64,000 nt of DNA from Scatophagus argus (Eukaryota > Chordata > Actinopteri > Scatophagidae), in NCBI RefSeq assembly GCF_020382885.2, contig NC_058514.1:12510249-12574248 (forward strand), written 5' to 3'. Both the position numbers and the translations under genes were made by a program. Numbering within the stretch: the first letter of the stretch is position 1; each line of letters begins with the position of its first letter. Positions 45,701 through 56,185 of this stretch are shown here, piece after piece. The notes under the pieces were generated by a model. It ran no database searches, was not told the origin of the DNA, and worked only from the letters and a program-made list of their open reading frames with translations.

Positions 45701-48528
45701 AGATGATGCAACCACATAGCAGCCATCGTTCATGCATCTGGTTCCTCCTTGCATGGGGAAGTGTTAATCAGAAGCCAACATCCGTTTGGTTTTTTTTTTC
45801 ATTTTCATTTTTCAAATCTGGCACATTAAAAGTAAGAGGTGAACTTTTTTTTCTGTCTCTATTTGCATCATATAGCTTTCATATGTTTGGATGACAATAG
45901 TAAAATTAAGCCAATATTGAAGCGGATATGAATGAAGCAGTTCTAATGCTCTCCAAATATCTGAAAGATTGTGAAATTGCTTTGTGGGTTTATTAAGTAA
46001 TATTGTCTCACGTGCTAGACATGCATTGTTATATTACAGAACCTTATTTTAAACGTGTTGTCATGGATCTCTGAAAAATATCTGTCTCTGTGTACAGCAG
46101 GTGAATGTTAACCTGTGAATATTTGTTGGCTGCATATGCATGAACTGCGCATGTGTGCATGTGTGCATACAGAACTGGTTTGCTGTGCAGCCATGCTTGT
46201 ATTTGACTGTGCAACTGAACTGTGTGTTTGTGAATGCCTGACCCCACGCGTGCCAACAGGACGGCCAACGACAACACCGACCGCCAGTCGGAGGACGAGC
46301 AAAAGGAGGAGCTGGTGGCAGAGAGGAGGAGGTCCAGCCTCAGTGAGCTGGGCAACAAACTCACCTCCCTCATTCTGCCCCTCAAGACGTTAGTCTGACC
46401 AAATCCCCACCACTAGCCTACCTCAGCACCACTTTCTGCCAACAAAGCTAAGAGGCTAGCTGCATGGTGGAAGAGTTCATCATTTAGCTGTGCTGTTCCA
46501 GTAGCTGCAAGCTGTTTTCTGGTATCAGAGGTCATCTGTGACATCATCATTATCATTATGATTATTATTATTATTGTGGAGTTTTTGCACTGCACTTCAG
46601 AGATTACACATCAATGTGCCCAGCATTATGACATTTTGACAACAAGTGATGATCTGAATTCTTTCAAAGTTGATCTCTGCTGGAGACTTTATCTATCTAG
46701 TTTTATAGAGGCTGATTTTTTTTTACTGTATGTAACTCGTAGTAGTGAGCACCAAGTCATACATTCTGAATTATTTAATATGAGACCATCACTCACTCAT
46801 CATATTCTGTTGTTCAAAAATTAGTGTGAGTATACGGAACCTCCTAAGTGATGAAACTCTTCCATTATATGGGTCTGTGCTGGACTAGCTTCTTCTTTGC
46901 TCCAGGGGTCTCGGCGGCTTTTAATCATGTTAACCAAGCGTTTTTACTACAAGGGAACAATGTGTGTTTCAGCTGTTAACTTGAGATCAGTGTATGTCAG
47001 CGTGACAAGTGATTAATGCTTTGTGTATCATGCATGGATCTCAAGTTCTGATGTGCAGCGCGCTGCTAACAATGTATCTAATGGATAATCAATTCATCTT
47101 TACCACCTCTGTCTTCTTTCTTTTACTAACATGTTCTGTCACCAGAGTAATTGTGTGGACAAACTACTATGTTTGGACTGTGTTCTTCATTTCTGTGGGA
47201 CAAATGAGTATTTTGTGCAAGTGGATCATGTGTTGCTCTGAACTATCCTTTCCTCTTTTCCTCCCTCCACACTGCTCAGGAGTCAGGATGAGCTGTTTGT
47301 AATGCTGTAAGTGTGTAGGAAGGAGACTCCAAAGTGCTTCTGGATTCTACCTCTGCCCAAAAAAAAAACAATAAATGCATGCAAAGTGCCTGTATTTATC
47401 ATGCGGGAGTGCCTACTTAAACCTTGCGCTGACTCTCTCATAATGACTGCAAAGTGATTTGAAGTACTTCATGCACTTCGACTACTGACAGATTCCAGGC
47501 CTAAATTATCTGCTTGCCTATCCAGTCAATGCTCAAATCCACCTCCATGCAACTGCTATTAACTGTGCTGCAGACAGCTTTTTCATTATGCTGATGAAGA
47601 GGATGTGAATGGTTTTGCATCGTTGACACAGTTTGAGACAGGTGGTAGAATGCGCTTTACTGAAGCCAACTCTAGATTGCACCAAGCTGCAGCTAATTCA
47701 CTGCCTGCCATCCATTGTATCAGTTACCACAAATGACCACAGTGTTTACTTCCCTTCCTTTGTGTCATTTTTGGTAACTTATTCAAGCTCTCCCTTCATC
47801 TTGGACTGTTTTTATTGCTTCAAGTTTTCATCTTTCTACTTTCATTTTCTGTCCATCCTGTTGTAACTTTTTATTCTCTTTTATCGCTCACCTCCAGTCC
47901 AAGCCCTTCCTCCAGCCCTACGTCTACAGACCCAGGAATGGCCCAGTCTCTGTCCCACAGTCTGTCCTCTTCGAGGGCCGCGGCGGCGGCAGCAGTAGCC
48001 AGAAGCGGCAGGGGGCTGTGGCTTTGGTTGGCAATGGTGGTGGTGCTAGCAGGTACACTCACTTTGTCCATATTACTCATTAAGAACACAATTCTTTTGA
48101 ATCTTATAGGTGATAAATAGAATTTGAAATAATTTCACAACAGCAGAAATAATCAGTCTATACTCATTAAAGTCTATAAAAATTGGGATTTTCCATCCAC
48201 ATTGCTTACAATACAAAAATTCACTGTTTTAAAGGTTTGAGTTTCCTCTTTGTTTTCATAAATGAATTCAAAATCATTCATAGGTTTTAAAACCGTATAT
48301 AAATCATCCTCTGTGGTCTACATGGCAGAGCAGCTGCCTATAGACATTTTCCCAATACTGTTAAATATTCATGGTTCCCTTGTAGGTCTCTTGGCACTGC
48401 TAGCCAGCCTGGTGATGCAGCCAGTAGTTGATGCAGCCCCTGTGGGGACCGGGGACTCCTGGATGACCATCCAGCAGCTGCTGTGGCCCTATGCAGGGCT
48501 CCGGCACAATGGACAACCCCCCGTCTAG
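19225..48528 (+). CDS. lrmp: Lymphoid-restricted membrane protein / inositol 1,4,5-trisphosphate receptor associated 2 (Lrmp/Irag2/Jaw1), long form
   Basis: Lrmp is a tail-anchored ER/outer-nuclear-membrane protein. The mammalian protein (Jaw1) binds IP3 receptors and SUN proteins, and the zebrafish orthologue (futile cycle) is needed for centrosome-nucleus attachment in the zygote. I could chain 38 coding exons in phase, 4728 nt or 1575 aa; exon positions are given in the sub-entries. Order along the protein: conserved N-terminus with [19 protein letters not shown]-hand-like module at about residues 231-328; coiled coil at about 373-770; acidic, Ser/Thr/Pro-rich stretch at about 772-1110; second coiled coil at about 1120-1350; basic/Ser linker; transmembrane helix at about 1517-1541; luminal tail ending HNGQPPV. 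Assignment rests on the N-terminal motif, the tail, and the neighbours bcat1 and dnai7. The protein is far longer than the 555-aa human form I recall. The 5' edge of the exon near 42214 is uncertain. Confidence 0.9.
20990..21558 (+). mobile_element. Degenerate Tc1-like element relic, plus orientation
   Basis: Around 21045-21070 the sequence reads as a decayed transposase-type segment (GATGTTCTTTGACAC, then CACCCACCTAAACATTG), and near 21172-21216 a decayed copy of the motif PDLNPI-x-x-LWDEL can be read in one frame. The segment ends at about 21558 with TTCACCTGTCAGTGGT and a GGCTGATAGGTGTA tail, the terminal sequence of a common fish repeat. There are many frame breaks and no intact ORF. It lies in the lrmp intron between 20485 and 21909. 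Confidence 0.6.
24042..30758 (+). other. lrmp: lrmp central exons: first coiled-coil region
   Basis: Twelve exons in phase: 24042-24200, 24290-24407, 25033-25083, 25267-25344, 25613-25669, 25908-25967, 26581-26645, 26896-26989, 27564-27710, 28301-28402, 29090-29241 and 30647-30758. The translation is rich in Glu, Lys, Gln and Leu in heptad-like spacing, for example [61 protein letters not shown] and [13 protein letters not shown], which indicates a long parallel coiled coil. Many exons are multiples of three with phase-0 ends (51, 78, 57, 60, 147 and 102 nt), so they could be skipped without frameshift. The donor at 24200/24201 has two nested GT choices; only GTAAGA keeps the frame. Confidence 0.88.
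31088..31110. repeat. lrmp: Short (CA)n microsatellite in an lrmp intron
   Basis: CA run of about 11 units in the intron between 30758 and 31622. Confidence 0.8.
32868..32936. repeat. lrmp: (CA)n / (CACT)n tract in an lrmp intron
   Basis: CA units grade into CACT/CTCA units; GT-rich patches follow at 33000-33035. Intronic. Confidence 0.8.
33504..36539. other. lrmp: 3-kb lrmp intron
   Basis: Contains the Tc1-like relic (33660-34182) and a T-rich tract at 34783-34801. No additional exon was found between 34200 and 36539. Confidence 0.7.
33660..34182 (+). mobile_element. Degenerate Tc1/mariner-like DNA transposon, 3' half, inside an lrmp intron
   Basis: An open stretch encodes the C-terminal half of a Tc1-type transposase: [17 protein letters not shown], then [13 protein letters not shown] and [18 protein letters not shown]. 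In active relatives the second block carries an Asp (HDN or QDN) and the third reads PIEH; here these positions are Gly and Lys, so both visible catalytic acids are gone. The stretch ends at a stop near 33957. The right end, from about 34137, matches the usual Tc1 terminal repeat of fish (AATACTTTTGTCTATATAGT). The 5' half and left terminal repeat are not recognisable. Confidence 0.85.
36668..36706. repeat. lrmp: (CA)n microsatellite next to an lrmp exon donor
   Basis: A CA run starts about 30 bp after the donor of exon 36540-36639. Confidence 0.85.
38466..40711. other. lrmp: 2.2-kb lrmp intron
   Basis: No additional exon recognised; contains a (CA)n tract at 40430-40461. Mostly AT-rich unique sequence. 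Confidence 0.7.
40430..40461. repeat. lrmp: (CA)n microsatellite in an lrmp intron
   Basis: CA run of about 14 units in the intron between exons 38378-38465 and 40712-40758. Confidence 0.85.
42023..42073. repeat. lrmp: (GT)n followed by (GA)n tract in an lrmp intron
   Basis: A GT run is directly followed by a GA run, about 140 bp before the uncertain 5' edge of the exon near 42214. Confidence 0.85.
42214..46388 (+). other. lrmp: lrmp 3' exons: second coiled coil, most conserved part of the family
   Basis: Exons are about 42214-42409, then 42525-42576, 42679-42706 (28 nt), 43019-43159, 43639-43773, 43915-44062, 44362-44405, 44534-44602, 44944-45002, 45273-45371 and 46260-46388. Recognisable stretches are [62 protein letters not shown] and [17 protein letters not shown], a coiled coil; basic and Ser-rich linkers follow. 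The first acceptor is uncertain: AG at 42212-42213 gives the right frame, but its pyrimidine tract is weak and distant, and an ATG at 42205 is also in frame. All other junctions are clean. Confidence 0.85.
46389..47897. other. lrmp: 1.5-kb lrmp intron before the transmembrane exon
   Basis: No coding exon is seen. AATAAA at 47370-47375 lies inside this intron; together with an in-frame stop at 46396-46398 it would allow a shorter transcript without the membrane anchor. Confidence 0.6.
47898..48528 (+). other. lrmp: lrmp last two exons: transmembrane segment and KASH-like tail
   Basis: Exons 47898-48052 and 48386-48528 (TAG at 48526-48528). They encode a Ser-rich stretch, a six-alanine run from a GCG/GCA repeat, a basic RSGRG, a strongly hydrophobic helix starting [13 protein letters not shown] and continuing across the intron as [10 protein letters not shown], then about 34 residues ending [17 protein letters not shown] single helix near the C-terminus followed by a short tail with terminal Pro-Pro-Val is the layout of KASH proteins, which usually end PPPX and insert into SUN-domain trimers in the perinuclear space. 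Mammalian Jaw1 is reported as a KASH protein, so the call combines visible sequence and known family behaviour. Confidence 0.9.
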
Positions 48529-49174
48529 CCCACTTACACCACCGGTGTGAATGGTGTTACTGCCCATCAGCCCTCTGCGGAAATGATCTGTGCACTGGGG
48601 TGGTGTTGAAGGAAAGTACAGTCCACCATTCCTGAGTGGAGGCTGTTGGGATGTTTTACTGGTGCCTGAAGATTCCTAAAACAAGACTTGCATTGACAGC
48701 ACAGGCCAGGCCTCAGGGGATAGCTAACCCTATGGAGGATTTTATGCATCACATCACGTTTGCTAAACTAGTTAGTCTGTTTGTGTCTGTGTTTGAAAAG
48801 AAGCAGTTACAGGTGGCTTTCGTTTGGCGGCTCAACATCCTTAACACATTATAATGCAGTTTTCTTGTCAATGCTGGTGGCAGCTGCCCAGGATCCAACA
48901 CATTCTGTCATATCAGGACTGATGAGTCATCAGAGCTGCCACAGTATCGACCAATCATGTAACAACTTCATCAGAATGATGGCACTAATCCACCAGTCAT
49001 GCAGTGGGCCGCTGTGCAGTTTTTCAGTTTTTGATGATCATGGACGATGGAGCCTGACGATGCCGCGTGGCTTTTTACACACATTTCACGCACTTGAAGA
49101 AACAGCACTGCCAGCCTTTTTACTCATGGGTTTGCAGAGGACATTTTATCATTTTTAAGTCTATAAACACTGGT

Positions 49175-49410
49175 AATAAATCTCTAATTTTAAGTGTTTT
49201 TAAATGTTAGAAATCTATATTTATGTTAGTTCTGGAGTTGGGAGATGTGAATATCTGTTTATTTTTGTTAAGTTATAATTCTACATTGTTACACCAAAGG
49301 TTTTTTTTTTTTTATTTTTCTCTTAAGTTCTTGCTGTGGTTGTCACCGTTTTCAACTTCATACACTTTTGTATGTTCCAAAGAAGATGCGTGAAACTTTG
49401 CACAAATAAA
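49175..49410 (+). terminator. lrmp: lrmp poly(A) signals (49175-49180 and 49405-49410)
   Basis: Two AATAAA hexamers lie downstream of the lrmp stop codon, about 650 and 880 nt into the 3' UTR. The distal one is followed by TG- and T-containing sequence suited to cleavage at about 49425-49435. No other gene reads in this direction here, so both probably serve lrmp. Confidence 0.6.
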
Positions 49411-49479
49411 GTAGCCAATTCTACAATAGTAGATGCGTGTTCTTAGATACACATTTCAAATTCAGGTGTTTAAAATGCT

Positions 49480-49485
49480 TTTAAT
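49480..49485 (-). terminator. dnai7: Candidate dnai7 poly(A) signal (ATTAAA on the minus strand)
   Basis: ATTAAA on the minus strand lies 24 nt after the dnai7 stop codon. If used, the dnai7 3' UTR would be very short and cleavage would fall at about 49455-49465, just beside the lrmp cleavage region. Confidence 0.4.
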
Positions 49486-49508
49486 TCCAACATTAGTCAA
49501 TACATGGG

Positions 49509-52500
49509 TTATGAATACATCAGGGGTCTGGTGGCACAGAGCAGGGTCTGTACTGTGTCGACGAACAGGTAATTGGATTCTCTGGTCCTAGCTATGCCGT
49601 CAGTGCTCATGCTGTCCTGGAGCATGTGGATGAAGGTGGAGTGAAACTCACTGCCAGGATAATGGTCAGGAGAGAAAACTTCACTCGTCTCAGTGATTTC
49701 CAGCTTCTGACTCCTCTGGGCACCCAGCAGGTAGAGACTCCAGGAGCTTTGAGGTACAGGAGTGGGGCCGCAGTGCTCACACACCTGACAGAGAAAAGGG
49801 AAGATGGACAAACGGATGATTACAGGATAAAAGTACATCTGACCTTTTGGATTGGGTGGTGAGTGCTCAACTGTGACCTCACTATCTTGTAAAGACAATC
49901 AGATGCTCCCTGTTTGAGAGAGATGGCACTTTTTGTTACACTGTGTGGCACACAACTTCCCTATTCATCATTCTAAAATGATTATATCTCTGCTCTGCAT
50001 TCCCTTTGGGCTAACATTGCTGACAACTGTTTGTTTATCACAGTGCCAGAGCTGAAGCGGTTGGGATGAACCTCTGTATGTGGCTGGTGACTCCAATGCG
50101 TACAGGAAGAGACACTTGACAGTATAAATATTTGTTGTGGGGAGGGGAATAGGCCCTTCCACAGTGGAAGATCTAAAGGTTACAGAGGTAAATTAAATAA
50201 GCTTTGTCCGTGTGTAAGTGAGAAGACCTGCATGACCAGATGCTCAGCACCACATTTGGCGTTCCACTTGCTCCAAGAGAAAGCGCAAGCAGAGGCGAAG
50301 AGGGCCATCTGTTCGTAGGCAGCATGTTCTGTGAGTGGGTCCTGCAGAGGAAACAAACCACACGGCAGTTTTATAAAAATGGACACAGAGGGCCAAATGC
50401 AAATGTTTGTGGTTTTTGAATGAAATTCCAACAACTACTGGAAGGACTGCTATGAAATTTGGTGCAGATGTTCACATCCTAGCATGAATTTTATTGACTT
50501 TGGGGATCCCTTAACATTTCATCTAGCACCATCAATGGGCCAGAACTTTCATTTGTTCAGTTCTTTGGTACTTGGAAAAGTGATAGCATTCCCCTTAATC
50601 ACAGTTTTACTTTGTTTTGTGCTAATTAGCAAATGTTAGCATGCTAACTCTGATAACAGTGTCTTTATCATTTTTTTTTTTATCATTTATCATTCAAACT
50701 GACTTCATAGCTGACTACAATTCAATTGAAAATCAACTCACGTTAAATGTGCATGCTGTCTGCTTAGAAAATACTTTGTCTCTTCTCTATCGTGAACACG
50801 CTACATAATAGACCTGCTTAGAATCAGTATGTATGTATTTATTAGTTCAATTTAGTCCAATTTTTTCTTTGCATGTCAAAACAGCTGCTCAAATGTTGTA
50901 TAATATAAGTACAAAGCACTATAACAACAGTGTGCCTCCAGCCTAAATTCTTAACATGTCATCTCCCACGATCTGTCATACTTAAATGTAGACCGACAAC
51001 ATGGATATAACCAAATAAAGTCAAACCCAGCTATTCTAAAATCATTCTAAAAGTAACCATGCAGACCTTGCCACAGCTGCTGACGTATTTGTCCGTGTAC
51101 TCATTCACAAAGATGTTGATCCCAGCGTTGATCATGGCTCTCTGCAGGGAAGGAACACTCATCCACTTCCCGATGAGGTGGGAGAGACCTCTTTCTTGTT
51201 CAGACTGCAACATGCACTGACTACCCTGTTAGTCAAGTAGGTAAAACACAAATTATAACAAGGCTACATCTCCTGATTAATTCTTCTGTCAAACATGTAC
51301 GGTTCCCTCCAGCCTCTTACCTGAATCGTGATGCTGAGGTCAATGAGTGCCCCATTGATAGTGAAAAGAGCTGAGTCCTGGCCCAGGGGTCTGAGCTCCC
51401 AGCTCTGGAAGGGGAGGTTGACATAAGTTTCCTGCAACAGCACAAAGGCCTGGAAGGAGTCCATCTTGAATGAGATTTTGGACTCCGCCTCCTCATAAGA
51501 GACATCAGTGATGCCGTCCATCCTCCACTGCTTCCCTGAATTAAAAGCCAATTTCAATATCCACAACCTTTTCTGAATTACAATACTTTTTAAAACTTTT
51601 CCATACTGGAGAGGGTATTGCATAACGTGTTACTGCCTGCTTCACCTCTAGGATCCCAGCGAGCCACTAGGGGAGGTTCCAAGAAGACGACAGAGTCAGG
51701 CAGTGTCACAGAGGCACCAACAGGAGGGCAGGTAAGCCCTTCATTGTCCTCTAAGCTAGTCTTCTCCAAAGGATGAGGGAACACCTGCAGCCCTGTGTCC
51801 AACAGCTGGAAGAATGTTTAGGTGGAGGGTGGTGTGTCAGGTGGACTGTTAGTTGCTGAGTCTGATATAAGCAGCACTGATACCCTTTTTTTTTTATTTA
51901 CCTGTCTAATTTCCCAGCCATTGACTTGGTGGGCTTGTGGTGGGAGATGAAACGCGTCATAGTAAAGAACTCCACCCAGGGGTGTGTACTGCATTAAATC
52001 CACAACCTGGACACCGTGGTCCATCACTGTCAGCTGCACTGAGGGGGGTGTCATGTCCCCGTCAGCTGAAGACAGAATAAAGCAGATAGCAAGAGCTGGG
52101 GGTTTTTCTACTGTGGAAAAATAACAGTTTGGATTTTTGGGGGGTTTTTTGTCTTTAACTGAATCATTTAGTTGTATTTTTACAGGAATTATTGATTCAG
52201 AGAATTCTTAATCCACTTTAGAAAACATTAGTAACTTGACTTGTTATCATTTTCAGTGACACCAGGAGTACATCCTGTCTGGTAAGACCGTCTTTTTGTT
52301 TTTATTTGAGCTGTATTTGAACTGGAAATATCAGGTGGAGATCTTACCACCGAGAGCCTCCATCTGTGTCTGCACCTGGCTCCCTCGTCCCTCTGCAGGC
52401 TGGGCACTGTTTCTCCTCGACTGCATGCTGACTGCACTCTGAGATACGGACACAGAACGAATGAAAACATCACTCTGAGTTTAATGACCCAGACCAGGAA

Positions 52501-55500
52501 GTCTTTCTTTCGCCTGACCTTCCGCCCTTCAGACCCTTGGATAGAGTGCACCTCCTCGTCCACTCGGTGCTGCTGCGTCTCATTGTCTTCCTTCACCTCC
52601 TCTTCTCCCTCCGTCTCCCCTGGCTCAGGTATGTCTGTATCAGCTAATACCTCTTGACCACTTGCAAGAGACCTGGGACCAAGCAGATAAGGAAAGACAA
52701 CACAGATAAAGAGAATATGATAAGAATTACCAGCATTATTACTACTATAAAAGTATTTGTAGTATTAGCTGCATTTAGCCATATACCTATGACTGGGCGT
52801 GTATGTTCTCAGGTGAGCCATCCTGGCCAGCAAGGACAGGTGGTCATAATGTGTATGGAGTATCCGCACGGCGATGTCACTCACAGCCAGCTGTTTGGGA
52901 ATCTCAAAGCCCAGGCCCGCCTCTTCAAAGGTTAAACCTTTAAACCTGAATGGAGCAGAGAGAAACAAAGAGAATACAAGATGCTTGCAGTTCCTGCTTA
53001 ATCTGAATGCTCCAGATATAGAGTTGTGATCTGTAGGGTCACCTGGTACAAGAGTATAAAGGTGTTATATGTAAGAATAGCTTTACTCTAGCAGTCTTAT
53101 GAGACAGGACAGGCAAGAATCACACAGCACATGCGTCTTTGACATAATCTCAAAACTGTTATTTTTTCACATTCTTTCGATATTTTTAGTTCAGTTTTGA
53201 ATATTTTAAAATGAAATTCTCACATATTGCACCTTTTAATATTTTAGGTAACAAAATATACAGATTCTCTTCTAATCTTAATACAAAACCTTTGAATATG
53301 CAGTGGAAAATGTGCCGTTGCCGTCAGGACCATGTTATTGCTTTTCATTGCTACTTAAAAATTAATTCTAAAATACTGAATGGCCTACCTACTGTAAATC
53401 ACAGCTGCATCCTCAGTTTGTCTTATATTGTCACATTGAACCCATATAATCTACTTGTAGGACTTTCTTCCACAAACCTTGGATTCTTCTTGAGATTGGC
53501 CCAGAGGCACAGTGTGACGTTGTCGTCTTTGACCACAGTCTGCATGTTGCCTGTCTCGGTGTCGATGTTTGCATTGGCTCTCTATGAACAGAGACACACA
53601 ACATTAAAACAGAAATTGTTCCACAAGGGCATCGCATACAGTGATGCACACCTTGCAAAACACTACAAACCAACCCCTGCATAAAATACAACATTTATTA
53701 TATAGCAAGTTACAAAGTACTTCATAATGTGTAAGTATGACAATAATTCTTGTACCTTGAGGATCTCCTCAGTGGTGAGGTTGTGTTTAAAGTGGATTAG
53801 CTCCTGTAAATTTATGAGAGCCTCTTGGTACTTTTGGCCCTCTTGTGGATGTGTAGCTTCTCTGAGCAGAACTTCAAGCTCCTCAATAAGCTATAAGGAA
53901 CAACATTTACTTTGTTACAGTTTTTGTAACACTAGAAGACAGAAAATAATATTTTTCTCGCAATAAGCACTCACTAGTCTCCTACTTTATCAAGGGATAG
54001 TTGATTTACAGCAGTTGATTTACTCTTCATTTATCAACCAAGTCTTAGACACACACACATCTACACTTTAAATACACACCTGTAGAGCGAGTCTGCATTG
54101 CTCGAGCACAATTGTGATGTCGACCTCTGGATCATCTCTCCATAAGCTCATATATGTGTTAATATCCTGCTGTACTGCTGGGTCTGGGGTATCATCACAA
54201 CGCATGTATCTTTCCCACTGGACACAAACAAACACAAGTGTGAGTAAGAGTATGACTTTCTTGTGCTGAGTATATTATTTAGCATTTATTCAGTCTGAAC
54301 AGGTATACAAATATTTTGTTATTGTTGTATCAACATTGCTGTTTTTCCATAGTGTAGTCTGCTTGAGCGTGGATCAAAACGGTATCACTTTATAATCATT
54401 ATTGCATTGTTTGCTCATCAAAAAATGATCACTGCTAAAAATACACGTACACAACACACACCTTTTCTGTCTCCACAGTATCAGTTTGCCATTTGGTTAC
54501 TGCAGTGTGATTCTCCTCCAGAAGGTGGCGCAGTTCATTCAGTTCATCCTCTCTGCGCTCTTGATCCTGTACGCAGAAGACACACATGTACATGTACTGT
54601 GTATTTACATAAAGAGCTGTCTGTTTTAGTATTTGCAGTTCTGGATCTTCAACTGGAGTTTGTTAGACTGACTTTAACCACAGGTGGAAAAAGAATCAGC
54701 TCATGCACATACAATAGCTTGATGTAGGCCCGTATCACAGTCACTGGACATGACATGATATTATATTCAGTAGGGACATCTTACCTTTAACTCAAGACTT
54801 TCTTGCTCCTTCTCCTTTCTCTCTCTTTCCAATCTTTCCTGCTCTTCTTTCTCCGCTTGCAGCCGTGCTTCCTCTATAAAGTAAACGCACTCTTGATGTG
54901 CAGCCTACATGCAATAGCTCAACATGAATCCTGAGACTGCAGGAATCACTTTTATTCCAAAAACAGTGATTGGATTGTTAAAAAGATTACTCTTCATCCT
55001 GCACAGTGCAATGCTTCCAACACGTACCTATTTTTGCCCCAATGTAGAGATATATGGATTACCTTCATCTTTGAGCCTTCTTTCCTCCTCCTCTTGCTGC
55101 AGTTTTGCCTTCTGAGCTTTACTCAGTTTCTGGCCCTTCTTGGATGACTTGAAACCAGCAAAACATTAGAAATTAGTGTTTAATAGACAGAGCTCACCAC
55201 TATCCAGGATGGGTAAGTGGAGAAGGGCTAAATTGCTGAGGAAAAGGGTGAATAATCGTTCAGGTGTATTGGTGGCCTCTACGCCTGGCTGCATATATCT
55301 TCTACTACATGATCATCAAATTAATGTTGTATTAACGTTGTAAATGTGCTGACTGACTTTTGCTCATACCTTTCCTTTCTTGGGAGGCTATCATTCACGG
55401 GAGACAACACACAGATAAAAACTTTAAAAAGGGTTTAAAACACAAACTGAAGGCGCAAGGTAAGAAATTAGTAAGACAATTAAGAAGCGAAATAGCAACA

Positions 55501-55719
55501 CATTTAAAGACTCTTCCTGTCAACAAAGCGACACAGTTTAGTTAACGCTAACTGCAGTATTGAATTATCCTATTCTATAATTTAATAGATTATTTCAAGC
55601 ATTACTTTATGTTTTCTGTAATAATTTACTGATTATCATTAGCGTCATGCTCTAAAACTGCAAGGTATAAGACCCAACGGGGACAGTTTATTTGGGGAAA
55701 AAACCTAAAAACTCACCAT
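49509..55719 (-). CDS. dnai7: Dynein axonemal intermediate chain 7 (DNAI7, formerly CASC1)
   Basis: DNAI7/CASC1 is the vertebrate relative of Chlamydomonas IC97, an inner-arm dynein-associated protein of motile cilia. Exons in transcript order: 55717-55719 (ATG only), 55370-55387 (18 nt, PPKKGK), 55063-55147, 54785-54873, 54462-54566, 54080-54217, 53756-53890, 53478-53581, 52787-52945, 52519-52672, 52348-52438, 51902-52065, 51646-51805, 51321-51535, 51067-51216, 50228-50341 and 49509-49784. All introns are GT-AG, phases agree, and the total of 2160 nt gives 719 aa, close to the roughly 716 aa of human CASC1. The N-terminus is a Lys/Glu-rich helix (KLSKAQKAKLQQEEEERRLK) typical of the family; the middle contains WERYMRCDDTPDPAVQQDI, then an acidic linker and a C-terminal region with LFASACAFSWSKWNAKCG. 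Identity is supported by position between lrmp and etfrf1. Confidence 0.93.
50430..50660 (+). repeat. Interspersed repeat copy in a dnai7 intron
   Basis: The copy starts near CAACTACTGGA, contains TATGAAATTTGGTGCAGA and TGACTTTGGGGATCCC, and shares this order with 58459-58570. AGCAAATGTTAGCATGCTAAC at its end is also typical of this dispersed teleost sequence. No coding content is seen. Confidence 0.55.
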
Positions 55720-56090
55720 GCTAGAACTAAAAAAAAACACTCCACTGCGTCCATGTAACCATAGAAACCCTCACGCATGCGTAGTTATCTGTTTTTATTT
55801 GCGACACAACGAAACGACATACGACTGTGTGTACAACTGAGCTGTCCACTGTTAGTCAAAGGAAGGACAAAGAAAACGAGACGAGTCTTCATTATCGTAC
55901 CGCTCGAGTAATTCAACCCAACAAACAACGCGTGTAAATATGAATCATCTGTTTAATATGGTTGTTCGTAGAGTCTGTTATAAATGCTAACAAACATGCT
56001 AGCTATTCAGCTATAGCTAGCTAATTTCAGAAGGGAAATCTTTAGGACTGGCTAATTCTGTTAACTGACTTTTGTCTTTTTCCACTTACA
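55720..56090. promoter_or_regulatory. Bidirectional promoter between dnai7 and etfrf1
   Basis: Only 466 bp separate the two start codons. The interval has scattered CpG (AACGAAACGACATACGAC, GTACCGCTCGAG) against an AT-rich background. It holds an RFX X-box-like site (55755-55768) and an NRF1-like palindrome (about 55772-55783). The etfrf1 side probably has a 5' UTR exon and a short intron ending in CCACTTACAG at 56081-56090. Confidence 0.65.
55755..55768. promoter_or_regulatory. dnai7: RFX X-box-like site upstream of dnai7
   Basis: GTAACCATAGAAAC fits the pattern GTNRCC-N2-RGNAAC and matches the consensus X-box GTTGCCATGGCAAC at 10 of 14 positions. RFX factors drive cilia genes, and dnai7 is one. 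The site is 36 bp before the dnai7 ATG. Confidence 0.55.
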
Positions 56091-56185
56091 GAACGTTTCT
56101 GTTTCTTATTTGTCGTCCCAGTTGATGAACATTTTCTCTTTCACATCCATCTGGTGTAGGTGTCACAGGGCACGTCGTTTCTGAC

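Noticed and set aside
20375-48528. The plus-strand gene being kash5 itself
   Set aside because: The N-terminal [12 protein letters not shown] motif, the HNGQPPV tail and the bcat1/dnai7 neighbours point to lrmp; only the EF-hand module looks KASH5-like.
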